From Gaertneriomyces semiglobifer (lineage: Eukaryota > Chytridiomycota > Chytridiomycetes > Spizellomycetales > Spizellomycetaceae): a stretch of 64,000 nt of DNA. The stretch spans positions 1 through 64,000 of the forward strand of contig JAHLKF010000034.1 of NCBI GenBank assembly GCA_025558075.1, written 5' to 3'. The notes beneath the pieces are model-generated. The model had not been told where the DNA came from, searched no databases, and saw nothing but the letters and a program-made list of their open reading frames with translations. Below are positions 21,053 to 33,701 of this stretch, in pieces. The stretch's first letter is position 1. Each line of letters begins with the position of its first letter. Position numbers and translations under genes: made by a program.

Positions 21053-22513
21053 TCAAGCAGTAATCGTCGTTTCGATGGTCACACCTTGGCTTCCGGCGAG
21101 TAACTTGGCATTTCCAACAACTCTCAGGACCTCCTTGAGACTCTTCTTCCACTCATCTAACCGGTCCTTCAATACTACCCATTGCTGTTCAGTGAACACC
21201 CGGTTCACGCTTCTAGAGATCGACACAGTTCGCTTCAACTGGTTCATCTTCCCATCCATCAGACCAGCACGGATGACATCAATGATCCAGATCTCAATCT
21301 CGTCAGCAGGAATGTTCAAAGAGGCAGCAATGGTGTCGTATGATATTTCGCTTTGCAAGTTCTGGCCAGCAAGTGTCGCCATGGATAAAAGTCGCATCTT
21401 GGTGAGGTTATCATCATGGTTGAGACCTTGTTCCTCTACAAAGCCCGGGTTCGCCTTTACAAACTCTTCATACTGCTTCAAGCTTTCTTCAAGGAAAATC
21501 TTCAGCAGGTCATAAATCTTGCTGGGCTTCAAGGCTTGGACGGCCTGCAACCTGAACAAATCCTCAAAGCTCAACACTGACGGGACCTTGATTGCTTCTT
21601 TCACAGCACGCGTGGCTACGTCTTTAGCTTCTCCCAGGGCCTGGTCATCGGCATTGTCAAATGTCGATAAGTACTTTAACAGCAGCTCATATGCTTGTGA
21701 CTTCGCATCTGGAGTCTCTTCCAATTTTTGGCTGATCAAGAGGTATAACGCCCGTCTCTTGTTCAGGGCGACTCCCCATTCTGCAATCCAAGTGTCGAGA
21801 GATGTCAGGTGAGGTATGAGAATATCAATGTCTCCGCTCTTGGCTGCGACGTTCCAAATAGCGGCGTAAACATCGTACCGAACCGCAGAGTTGCTTTCGA
21901 GGATGTTGTAAAGGTTAGAGAGAACTTTTAGCTTGAGCTGTGACTTTTCTGCGGCAGTTTGTTCAATGGGTGCAATTATGCTGGTTATAAGCTTGGGCAC
22001 AATCTCTGGTTGAGCGTCTTTGATCAAAGCGATGAGGAGGTTGTAGACCGGCTCAAAATCTAAATGGTTGATGGTTATCAGAAGAATATTCAAACTGCCG
22101 TTGCCCACAATGTGACATCGTCACGTTCAGCCAGCGTTCAGACATGTGTGAACCCGAAGCGCATATCCTCTCACATAGATTCAACCAATTCCTTAAAGCA
22201 TCAGATCCAGATGCAACCCACTGCATGCGATACCCACCCTTCTCATTAACATTCAAAAGCGATTTACTCTCATCCGCAAATCTCGTAAGTACTTCTGTGT
22301 ATTTTTCCTGGGACAGTAGCGTCTTTGACGACTCATATAAAGGTCCATTTTCCGGCTCGCCCTTTGCCTTTCCGATAAAGTTGGCGAGCTCTAAAGCACT
22401 CTTCGGAAAGATAAAAGAGCGACACATCAATTACACTGGTTGCAGCAGCGTGCGATGATCAAGAGATGCCTTACCTGGTCGCCCGAGAAAAACGCAACAC
22501 TCGTTGAAGCCAT
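21053..22513 (-). CDS. Eukaryotic translation initiation factor 3 subunit M (eIF3m)
   Basis: Three exons (22513-22475, 22400-22238, 22059-21053) total 1209 nt, 402 residues. The first exon codes only 13 residues, and the second intron is 178 bp, longer than most here. The protein is helical, with a C-terminal PCI domain. Recognisable segments are YNLLIALIKDAQPEIVPKL, LSNLYNILESNSAVRYDVY, and in the PCI winged helix LLSMATLAGQNLQ...ISYDTIAASLNI...IWIIDVIRAGLMDGKMNQ. eIF3m is part of the eIF3 octamer core that brings mRNA to the 40S ribosome. The PCI fold is shared with CSN7 at 50.7 kb, but the sequence and length here fit eIF3m. Confidence 0.9.
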
Positions 22514-23197
22514 GTTGCTGTGAGGAGTACTGTGACGGAAAGATCTGTCAATAATTCTTTGCAAAGTTGAAGTCCTTGGTCAAAAAGTTGGGTTTGCAGA
22601 GCTCTAACCGCAGACACGTGAAAGTCACATGAAAATCATCTGAGCAGCACGCGCTCATGTGATCTGTTATGCTTACATAATGACCTCGGTGGGGGCAACG
22701 GAAGCGCTTTCACTGATCCGAAATTCGTCGAGGTTCCTCCCATTCACAGCACTTTGCGCCCGCCCACACACACCCATTTGTGTATGTACCCGCCGCATAC
22801 TATCATTCATCTCTCCCCCCACGCACACACGCACACGCACTCGCCTTATCACGGACGCAAGTACGTACCCGCCGGGCGACCCTGGGCCTTTTCGAAACAA
22901 TCGACTGCGTCCTCAGCAGCGACCGGTTGACCGCGCGCTGGAGCTCGTAGCGTTAGGTATTCAAAGTGAAGAGCAGTGCTGGTGGAAAATTGGCTGGAAT
23001 AGAAGTCGTCGGTGGGTCGCCCACGGTACGAGACGAGAAGACTTGTCAATTCGGAAAGTTCTTGGCGTAGAGAGCCTTTCAGGGAACTTGAGTTAGCAGG
23101 CTACCGATTCCTTCACCGAGAATCATCTGTTGACATCAAGGAAAGAAAAGAGTTGGAGCTGAGAGGAGGATACACGCATCCGGCCCGGCAGTTCAGA
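22514..23197. other. Divergent promoter region, eIF3m / SBP-SH3 gene, with CA-rich tracts
   Basis: 684 bp between the two start codons. CA-rich simple sequence occurs at about 22761-22775 and 22821-22840. The reading frame of the downstream gene stays open back to about 23012 without a convincing earlier ATG, so part of this may be 5' untranslated sequence, or the protein may begin earlier than I place it. Confidence 0.45.
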
Positions 23198-25852
23198 ATG
23201 GTCAGGAAACGTAAGCGACCGGGTTTGGTGAATAGCCCGAGCGGCACCCGCGGTCACTCGTCCTGCCAGAGAGATGCGTTGAGGACAGCCTTTGCGTTGA
23301 ACAACACTAGAGGATCAAGGACTTATATTAGAACGCACATCAAACAGAATGTGTCACCGTCGCATCACCGGATACCAAGGCCACTGTTGCCAGCGAGACA
23401 AAGTGGAACTTTTGTATGGTTTTGGACGACATTCATCCTTTCCATGTTCTTGATTGCGGAAGTTTGCGCGGCTCCATCCCCAGGCTCAGCTGTTCGAGTC
23501 CTCTTTAAACCTCTTTTTCCGGACTCCAGTGCGGACGAGCTCGTTTATATCACGCCCTATTTAGATGAATTCACCGCTCGAACTGGTATTCCCGTGTCGG
23601 TTAATGTCGAAAACGTCCCGGAGACCGAGGATTATCTGAGTGTGGTGAGCAAGCATGTGATACCAGGCCGCGAGCAAGTTGATTATGATATTATTGCGCT
23701 GGAGTTCAACTGGCTGGAACAGTGGAAGAACAGCTTTCATTTATTAAGTCCTTGGCGACATGATGAAACAGGGTCATTGGGTGATCAGATATCGCAGAGG
23801 GTGAGTGTTTAATGAGCGAACAGGACTCGGTGCAACCGTTTTCCAGCTTTCTCGCTTATTCGAATGAAATCATTAGGTCACGGAGCAGTATGCTGACATC
23901 GTAAACCACGATGCTGTCGATGGAGACCTTATCGCTCTTCCTCTATGGTCCGACTATGGAACTCTTTATGTTCGTTCTGATCTTCTTGCGAAACATGACA
24001 TACCCATTCCAACAACGCTAGCGGAAATTGGCGAAGTTTGCGCGAAAATTCTTCCACTCGAACTTCCAACTCATAAATCGCTACAGTGCTTCGTTGCTGG
24101 CTTTAACTCGAAAGATCTCACAGACTTTGTTAGTGAACTGTTCATGACATATGAGGCAACACCGTTGATCAAATTCCAGCATCAACCAGTGTTCAACACA
24201 CCGGGAAATGCGTTGCTGCTGGAGACCCTTGCTGAATGGGTGCGCTTAGATTACATATCACAGCGTACGATGAGCTATGAGTATAATACAGCTTTGGAGA
24301 CGTGGCTTTCGGGAGAAGCTGTCTTCTTCCGTGGTCGTCATTCCGCCGCGGCACGCACTCGAAAGCGGTGGGGCATAATGGTACCTGTGAATGGCGCGTA
24401 CAATGGTGCAGTTGGAACCAGTGGACGCGGTTATCACATCCTGTCCGGGTCCAATGTACAGGCACAATATCCGATAAAGTCTGTACAGGGCGGTTATCAC
24501 TTGGCCGTACTCAAGAACGGACAGTATGGGAATGTTACCGCCGTTATGGAAGTGCTTTTGTGGTTGACCGATAGGTCCGTGCAACGTGACCGTGCCCTTC
24601 ACTTTGGGGTTGCCCCGACCCTCGAAAACTTACACAACGACGCTGATGTGTGCCGCGCCATACATTGCAACGTGATTGATTCGTTGCAGTGGTTCAGTTC
24701 CGCAAGCCTTGCGAGCTCAGGCTTGTGGATTGAGGTGGAGGAAGAAATGCGGTTGTGGTTCAAGGGAATTATGAATGGGGCATGGCCGGCGGCCGAGGGT
24801 TTGGCGCTTGCATCCGATGCGGTGACACGGGTTTTTAATAACCCTCCGAATAAGCCGTGGAGGCCCATTGGTGGGGAGGGGCTTGGGACGACAGGAATCG
24901 TACTGCTGAGTGTTCTGATACCCTTCAGCGTTATAGCTGGCATGTCCGCGATTTTTGCGTATCAGCGGCGTAGGAAGCGTAGGGAGGCAAAGAAAGATAT
25001 GGAAGAACTGAATGTAGGAGAGCGGCGTACTACCTCGCACCGACGATGGAGAGATAGCAGTGGGTTCGGGCGACTCGTCATTCGTCCTGCCCGGAGACGT
25101 GCGGATCGGGGCAACGACGCAGGTACGCCGCCATCTACTAATCTCAGCTCAACTCGTGATGAGAAGAATCGGAATAGTACTGCGACTGTCGATATACCCC
25201 CCGACCATCCTGCTGGAAGTGCAGGTCCACCCATCCTTCTCCCGCAACGCAACGTGGAGAATCAAAACACGACCTACCAGAGATATCCGGTCATTCATAC
25301 ATATACCCCACTATTACCGGATGAGCTCCCGCTAACTCCTGGCGACATTGTAACCGTGCGGCTTGCGTATGACGATGGCTATGCATTTGGCGTCATCGAA
25401 TCGCGGAACCGCGCTGGTGTATTTCCGCTTGCATGTCTCCTTCCAGTCGGTCTTGAGGTGGGACTGCCTTCGCGTTTAGAGTCAGGTCCTCAAAATAACA
25501 ACAGTGAGCGAGCGGCTGGATTTGACTGGGGCGAGAAAGTCGATAGCTTGGAGATGCTGCTGCTGAATGGCAAAATTACGGAGGCCACTTATCTGAAGCT
25601 GAGAAGAGAACAAGAAGAGGAAGTGCGCACGATGAGAATGATTCAGGTGGGTAGGAAGTTGTTCGAGGTGACGGTGTGGAATGGCTTACTGATGTGGTAC
25701 GCTTACAGGCTTTGAGGGAGCGGCTAAGAGAAGACCAGGAGGCTCGCGAGCGTGGACTAGGCGAAGGTGCACGGGGCGTGTTACCGGAAGACGATCGAAG
25801 AAGGCTTCGACGCAGATTGGATGAGTTGGAGTTGGGCGTCTGGGACGAGTAA
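23198..25852 (+). CDS. Chimeric receptor-like protein: extracellular solute-binding domain, TM helix, cytoplasmic SH3
   Basis: Three exons (23198-23800, 23877-25646, 25709-25852; introns 76 and 62 bp) give 838 residues. A hydrophobic segment at residues 71-92 ends in an AEVCAAPS-type cleavage site, so it is a signal peptide or anchor after a long basic N-region. Residues about 97-535 resemble a bacterial family 1 ABC sugar-binding protein: IALPLWSDYGTLYVRSDLL, then TWLSGEAVFFRGR, then GGYHLAVLKNGQYGN and ALHFGVAPT. A second membrane helix at about 539-562 is followed by QRRRKRREAKK, a positive cytoplasmic stop-transfer. Residues about 673-726 fit an SH3 domain, with DELPLTPGDIV, DDGYAFGVIE and GVFPLACLLPV; one of the usual paired Trp is replaced. 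A charged helical tail ends the protein. The role is inferred: a sensor or anchored binder of a solute, signalling through SH3 partners. Confidence 0.85.
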
Positions 25853-26275
25853 TTATATATAGCCGTTCTTGGAACACTTTTCCCTATTCAAAAGGGCAGC
25901 ACAATGAAGACACTCATCTATGCATCGCATACTGCAGGACAGATGCCGCATTATATAACTACTTTTTATTGTGATTCTTTTTATCGAATATATCATCTCC
26001 CTGCTGCGGAACTCCGCATTTATCTACACGAGTTGCCAAGTACAAAAGACGCCGAATCCGAAGTTGGGTTCACCGGATCTGCGGCGGCCCACAATTTGTA
26101 GCGAATGCCCAGCGTTCATTTTAGAACGTTTGCTGGTGACGTAAAAGAGTAAAATTGTCAAGCTCCGTTCGCATATGCTCCTTCAGCCATGCGAATATTT
26201 TAGCGCACACGACCTTTTACAACCACACGCACCTTCACAGTTCACCACCACCATTGCGGCGGCCTCCGATCCCAA
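25853..26275. other. Intergenic region
   Basis: 423 bp between two plus-strand genes. It should contain the 3' end of the SBP-SH3 gene and the promoter of the glutaredoxin-like gene. A short frame at 25904-26101 has no recognisable feature. No RNA gene or repeat seen. Confidence 0.35.
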
Positions 26276-26677
26276 ATGCTCGCCAGTAACGTTCTTCGGA
26301 CAGCCTCCCGTCCTCTTCTGGAGCTCTTCACTCGCCAGTACTGTGGGCTATGCGAAGCCGCACACGAAACTGTGCTCAACGTGCAGAAAAAGGTAGATTT
26401 GCTACTGGTTCGGCATTGCACACACGAGTCCAGGAAATAACCAACCCGGTTCATGTTCGCTCAATAGCACCCATTCGACCTTCAACTCACAGATGTGGAC
26501 CAACCGCAAAATAAGCAATGGCTGAAAAAGTACATGTTTGACGTTCCGGTCTTGCATGTCAACGGAGAATTGTTTGGCATGCATCGATTGGACGAGGACG
26601 AGTTGAGCGCAAGATTGAAGGAGCTAGGGATTACGAATGGTCAGGATTCTGCCTCAAAAGCATCCGAGAGTAGATGA
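26276..26677 (+). CDS. Glutaredoxin-like (DUF836-type) thioredoxin-fold protein
   Basis: Two exons (26276-26392, 26468-26677; intron 26393-26467) give 108 residues. After a short N-terminus comes LLELFTRQYCGLCEAA, a beta strand and a CxxC redox site (CGLC) at the start of a helix. The second exon carries LTDVDQPQNKQWLKKYMFDVPVLHVNG, with the cis-proline strand VPVLHVNG typical of the fold, and a final helix. This matches the small glutaredoxin-like family (yeast YDR286C, DUF836). The N-terminus is short and basic (LRTASRP), so mitochondrial targeting is possible. Substrate is unknown. The frame is too short on either exon alone, so the splice is what reveals it. Confidence 0.82.
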
Positions 26678-28228
<1,551 letters not shown>

Positions 28229-28665
28229 ACATTTTTAATAGAAAGCTTTACAACTTGATGGAGCGTGGGCAGATAGCAAAGTCCGTTGAATTGGATAAAG
28301 CTATGTTTAACAAATACCGGAAGAAGCATCCACTATCCATCGTCGGATCGGTGTTCGCACGTTACATTCACATTTAAAGTATACATCCGGGAGTAACAAA
28401 GAGCCACTCCGTAGCGCATGGAGGAGCCATGAGAATATCCCAAGCTTCAATGCATTGAAACACCAGCGGCCAATGGCACATTTGCGCTGGTGCAAGGCAG
28501 TTGTCCGATGTTTGACGTTAAAAAAGTTCCAAAGCGCGTCGCACACGTCGACTTCACAGGCCCAACTGGATCCCGCTTTAAAAGATATTCTCACAGTGAA
28601 ATCGAATTGGTTTAAGGTAGTGTAGCGTACAGTTCAAGGCTTTGGTCATTCGTGAGAGCTTCAAA
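28229..28665. other. Intergenic region after calmodulin
   Basis: 437 bp between two plus-strand genes, with no credible open frame or RNA gene. It should hold the calmodulin 3' end and the next promoter. Confidence 0.35.
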
Positions 28666-29889
28666 ATGGAAGATGCGGTGACGCCGTCATCGAGAGTCTC
28701 TCTCGCCTCGGTCTCTACGACGAGCCTACCCTCGTTACCTCCAGCATCCACACCTCAACGACCACGCCGTAAGCCCGTCAACAGAGAATACTATGGTACC
28801 CTTAGTCGAGATTCCGATACTCGGAGCTTTCGCACATATGCGACGACCTCGGAAAGCAAAAGCGTTAGAGGATGGAGGTTCCGACGGTGGACTGGTGCAT
28901 CCGTTACCAGGTGAGCTCGCCTGCGCAAAATGGCACAGAATCCTGAATAAGAGGTCTGAAGCGTTTGCGTGCTTCACAGTATGGGAACAACAACCTCCAC
29001 CACATCAAGATCGTCCCGCATGTCCGTCCTCCAGAATTTTCTGTATCGCATCACACGCTTTCGTGCGCCCTCGACTTCTTCATCCCCATCCCCGTCCCCG
29101 TCTCGGGTGCCAACCCGTATGGCTGATAACGCTACTCTAACGCGCCGCGAGTATGGCAGCACTGTTCGCAATTCGCGACGGCCGGCCGGGCCTCGCTGTT
29201 TGCCAGGAACGGATGACGCAAAGGATCATGATGACCAGAATGCCCTTGGGGCCAGTGAGAGAAGAAAAGTTCACGACATTGCTCTTGCGTTACAGGAGAC
29301 GCTCGAACGTTTTAGTGGTTGCTTATCAGCACATCCCGACACGGATGCTTCGTTCGGGGAGGTTTTCCAGGCTCTAAGTACTCTGGTTACGGATTTGCAT
29401 ACGACGCTACCCGGCAGTGCACGATGTTGCAAGTCAGTGGGCAAAAAGGTGGAAATCAGAGACCCGAGAACGGATGCAGATCGAATAGCAGAGAAGCCGG
29501 GATGCTCCCGGCAAAGTAGCAGTTTGACAATAACAGGTGCCTCTGATGGTACCGTAAAGGAGGCTACGAGCGAAATGCACGAGAAAGCCACAGGAAACCT
29601 ACTCGAGAAAACCGATTCCGGCATTCCCGCGAGCGTTACACAGCACCTGGAAAAGCACACCAAGTCAAGCGCGGACGATATCAACGATATCAGTGAATTG
29701 ACAACTGCAGGTGCATCCGAAGTTTCTGAAGCTAAGTCATCAGAGCCTGGAATAGCAATTGACAAGCCGTGTGAGGAGGCACCCGTGGAGGAACCTAAAC
29801 CAGAGGCAATACTAATCACAGAAACCGTTGTCCAAGATACGGACGACAGTGAAACGCCATCAGCAGTAATTGGAGTGGAAACGACATAG
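28666..29889 (+). CDS. Serine/threonine-rich protein of unknown function
   Basis: Two exons (28666-28910, 28980-29889; intron 28911-28979) give 384 residues. The N-terminal 150 residues are basic and rich in Ser, Pro and Arg, with STSS-type runs and an RRKPVNREYYGTLSRDSDTR segment, and are probably disordered. A predicted helical part at about residues 170-225 (around DIALALQETLERFSGCLSA) is the only region that looks folded. The rest is acidic and Ser/Thr/Glu-rich. There is no membrane helix, signal peptide or domain I can name. The splice join is in phase and both exons have coding-like composition. Confidence 0.6.
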
Positions 29890-30132
29890 CATAATGGACA
29901 ATGGTACAAGAATACCCTAGGGATATGGGTGTGACCATAATTTATTTACATACAGCAAACGCAATAGTTTTGTCGGGCATAAGATCTGAGACTGGTGCTT
30001 CCTTCTCAGATTGGTAACACAATTAGAATCATTTCAACTGAGAAAGTGTGTCTCCACAAACTGCTCGTCTTGCACCCAGTCTCCCAGTTTAAGCATCGCA
30101 GCAAAATCATCTTGCGAACTGTCCAGTGCGAC

Positions 30133-30997
30133 TTAGTCGACATCGTCCTCTACTAACGTGGCATCTGCCTTTAAGCCATTCAGCTCCTTCCGCAACCGCC
30201 GCTGCGCAGATTTGTGAAGTTGCAAGGCGCGGTCGTTGAGGTCTGTCAATACCAGCTGCGATCTAAACACAGTGGGCCTTGTTTAGTGACTGAGCAAGCT
30301 CATTATGCATAACTGACGGTAATTACCTCCTCATAATGGTCTGACGCAATGGCTGGGAGGCAGTCAGGAGCGCTGCCCCTCCAGCGATACTGAGAATGAC
30401 ACATTCTACTGGCAACAAAACCGTAAATCCAATGGCAATAAGCCCACTTTCAACCACAAAGGCACTTAGTGCTGTAGAAAGTAAGCGGCATTAGTTATCA
30501 GCCAAAACTATCATTGGACACCAGGTTTGAAAGTTACTGACCAGCAATGAAAACTGTTGCTGCGGTACTGAGCGCAACCCAAACAGCAAAACAGCCGACT
30601 GGCAGCGCACTAAGGATAGCTGTCGTGTATAAGAATGTTTGCAAACTCGGGTACCGCTGTATATAGGTCTGGACCAGAGTCAGGGAATGTGATGTCAAAA
30701 GCGTCAGGTGGGATGTAACCGTATGGGCTGTAGTTCGCAAGCTCTAGCAAATATTCTCATCAGTACATTATGCTCATCTTTTTAAACGGCAATGACAAAC
30801 GAGCGCACCTGGAATGCGAGCTGGGCGCTAGCTGCCACCTGATCATTTGTGAGGTCTCTCTCCGACGGCATCATCGTTTGTTGATGGCAGGCCGCGGAAG
30901 AACCTGGACGACTTTTGACCGACAAAGGGGTAGCAGGACGGGCATGTAAAGTGTGGACCGCCATACTGATGTGCTGATGGCCCATTCGTGACAGCAT
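30133..30997 (-). CDS. Promethin/LDAF1-like lipid-droplet membrane protein
   Basis: Four exons (30997-30809, 30743-30542, 30471-30327, 30262-30133) total 666 nt, 221 residues. After a polar N-terminus, helices near LVQTYIQRYPSLQTFLY lead into a continuous hydrophobic stretch of about 65 residues. It reads LSALPVGCFAVWVALST, then a small-residue-rich centre, then VESGLIAIGFTVLLPVEC and a Gly/Ala end. This is the hairpin layout of promethin (LDAF1/TMEM159) and yeast Ldo proteins, which work with seipin at sites of lipid-droplet formation on the ER. The C-terminal 45 residues are charged and helical. The second donor is GTCAGT, which is weaker, but all joins are in phase. A generic membrane-hairpin protein is the alternative. 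Confidence 0.65.
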
Positions 30998-31205
30998 CAA
31001 CAACGTACGAACGTATTAAGGGTTGAGGAAACCATCAGCGTTGGCATTTGGTCAACTCGCGTTGAGCGTCGGCCCTGAATTGATATCGATAAGTACATTG
31101 TTTGTCTCGTTTCTCGACCAGTTGAACGCAGTTCAAGTCGTCGTAGGATCATCGTAGTGCACGGCGCATCGGGCTCGCTCTTCTCTTCGCTGTGAATCTG
31201 CAAGT

Positions 31206-31868
31206 ATGGATCAGGTCAAGGACATGGTTGAGAGTGAGTGCTTGTATCATTTCATATCGTGGTCCCTTGAGATCCTCACGCTCGTCGGTCATCCAGCATT
31301 AGTGGAGGTGATCACACATGAGGGACAAGTCATAATGGTGAGTATCTCGGTTTGCATACGATAAGTGGAAGCTTGATACACTGGGGTGGATTGGACGCTT
31401 GCGTCGGAAGTTACACGATTGATTTTCGCCCAGTGTCCACTGAAGTGAAGAAGACCTCATCAAGTGTTCTGACGAGTTACAACATGTCGAAAACGATAAA
31501 GCGATATGCGAGCTAAATAGATGACGGTTCATGCATGTTAGCCATCTCCAACGACCGATGCTTCAGTCACTCACAGTTGGTTAATGCAGGGCACGCTCAA
31601 AGGATACGATCAAACAACGAATGTCATTCTCAAGTCCGCGAAAGAGCGCATATTTAGTGACGATGGAGTAGAAGAGGTGCCTTTGGGATTATATATTATA
31701 AGAGGAGATAATGTGTAGGTTGCAAGCCTTGGCGTTACCAAAGGAACGGAGATTGACGATTTCCTCCTTTTCAGTGCGGTTCTGGGACAGGTAGATTTAG
31801 AGGCGGATGAAGCAATAGACTGGGCAAACGTCAAGTCTCAAAGTTTAAATCATATCCGACACCATTGA
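31206..31868 (+). CDS. LSM8: U6 snRNA-associated Sm-like protein LSM8
   Basis: Four exons (31206-31233, 31297-31337, 31590-31714, 31775-31868) total 288 nt, 95 residues, against 96 in human. The second intron (31338-31589, 252 bp) is unusually long for this window. The Sm1 motif spans VEVITHEGQVIMGTLKGYDQ and the Sm2 motif is LGLYIIRGDNVAVLGQVD. The GLYIIRGDNV and EIDEE/LEADEAIDW-type ending distinguish LSM8 from LSM1. LSM8 replaces LSM1 in the nuclear LSM2-8 ring that binds the U-tail of U6 snRNA for splicing. The gene diverges from the promethin-like gene with 208 bp between starts. Confidence 0.93.
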
Positions 31869-32201
31869 TGGCTATGATCAAGTATGACCTCGAACGTCAA
31901 ACCGGAGAATTACTTAATGTGTAAATATTAACTTGCGCCGTTGGAAAAGATCATTCTGTTGCTAGCTCTCGCGCTTTTTCACCTCTTTGGGGAGCTGACT
32001 TTGACGCTGTGCATGCACCAAGCATACACCCGTTATCAAGTAAATTCGGATAGTATTATGGTCAATTAGCGCTGGTACTTTGTGGTCCAATGTGTGTTGA
32101 TGCCGATCGCCAAAGCATCAACGCATGCATGCGGCGCATATTACGGTCCTGCTGTGATATCTGTTGACGGCAATCTACATCCAAACTGGCAGTACACGAT
32201 A
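31869..32201. other. Intergenic region between convergent LSM8 and DNAJB13-like genes
   Basis: About 330 bp into which both genes end. Only short frames occur. No RNA gene, repeat or other feature is evident. Confidence 0.35.
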
Positions 32202-33460
32202 TCATTTGCCTACGTCAATGGCGTTCGGTTCCACGGACCTTGCATCACCACCTTTCTTACTCTTCTGGGAGGTGCTCGTGTACTTCGTTAAAACATCTCT
32301 GAGAACTTTCTTATCCGCTTCCGAAATCCATGTCGGAAACAATACACTGAACTCGATGATAAGGTTTCCGCGCTTTGAGGAATCAGATGGAGATGGCAGC
32401 CCCTCGTTCGGTATAATGCGTTTATGAGAGGGGCTACATATGCAAAACTCACTCATCAGGTCACAATCTAAGATCCAAAATCAACAACAACGTACCTGAC
32501 AACCTCACCAACCCCGACCCTTAGCGTCCTCCCGTCTAGGGTTCCAACTTCCACACTGAACCCGGTTAACGCCTTACCTAACTCCACTGACTTATGAATA
32601 ATTAAATCCTGTCCTTGGCGCTCGAATGTCGGATGTGGGAGCTGCTTCAAGATGAATACGACATCGCCGAATAGTGACGTAGGCGTTGAAGATGAGGAGG
32701 GAACTGATGTTTGATGTCCAACGTTTGGGAAAGTAATGCGCGTTCCATTGGCGTAACCAGGTTTTATGGGAATTGTAAGGAGAACTGTAGCAGGGCTCGT
32801 GGTGGTATTATCTGGATTTAGGGTCTGACAATCCATTATGTCAGAGGTCGCTCCGAAATGCCCTTTCTCAGGGATTTCCATACATACCTTTCGCTCAATC
32901 TTCATTCTTCGTACTCCACCTAGATACAGCTCTTCCAAAGTTACTCCAAGTTCCTTTTCAATTGGTGGCGGTTTGGAGGATGGCGATGCATCCGACTTGT
33001 TCATGCCATACAGGCCACCAAATTTCGTCCCGAACGAGGTAGTTTGTGTTGTGGTGAAGAAATCTAGAGAACTGTTGATACCACATTTGATTACTTGTAA
33101 ATACTTATCCGTACCTCCGAATGGGTTTCTTCCGCCAAAAAACTCTTCGAAAGTTTTGTCGGGATCACCGTGGTATTTCCATCCATTCCATCGTTCTTCT
33201 TCGGGAACTCCAGGCATCAAACTCTCATCCACACCATTAATCAGCCTATCCCAGCCCCATCCATCCAGCACCCCACGTAACTTTTCATTCCGGAGTACTT
33301 CGTACGCTTCACAAATTCGTAGAAATGCTTCCGCCTCTCCCCCTTTGTCAGGGTGGTTCTTTAGTGAAAGTGCTCTGAATGCACGGTGGATATCGGGAGT
33401 TGTTGCCGAGCGAGGAAGCTTGAGGATGGCATAAGGATTGGTGGTGGTCGGCGAAGGCAT
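32202..33460 (-). CDS. DNAJB13-type class II Hsp40 (flagellar radial-spoke co-chaperone)
   Basis: Two exons (33460-32496, 32433-32202; intron 32434-32495) give 398 residues. An upstream in-frame ATG at 33568 would add 36. The J domain (about residues 8-70) has an intact HPD in NHPDKGG. No Gly/Phe or zinc-finger region of Ydj1 type follows. Instead comes YHGDPDKTFEEFFGGRNPFGG and FGGLYG, which closely follows DNAJB13. Two CTD beta domains follow, with LEELYLGGVRRMKI, PIKPGYANGTRITFPNVG, LGKALTGFSVEVGTLDGR and IIPNEGLPSPSDSS. DNAJB13 is a radial-spoke component of motile axonemes, so retention fits a zoospore-forming fungus. A general Sis1-like role cannot be excluded. Inserts make it longer than human DNAJB13 (316). 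Confidence 0.85.
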
Positions 33461-33701
33461 GTTTGGGTACTTTATGGACCCAGTACTTCTGCAACCTCCA
33501 ACTGCACAAGTTTGGGTTAACGCGTGCGGGAGAGCGGAGTATGGCTGACGCAAGCATGGCACAGCCATCCTTTAATTGCACAGTCATGATGTCAGCGTGG
33601 CAGTTCTTACGCGCGAATGCCTTAATATGCGTGAGTTGATCAGATCCAAGAAAACATAGACTTCCAGGACTCTGGTAGGGCTTTTTTCCAACGCAACAGC
33701 T

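Noticed and set aside
22659..23096. 145-codon plus-strand ORF before the SBP-SH3 gene
   Set aside because: It spans CA-rich simple sequence and a promoter region, is in a different frame and has no domain.
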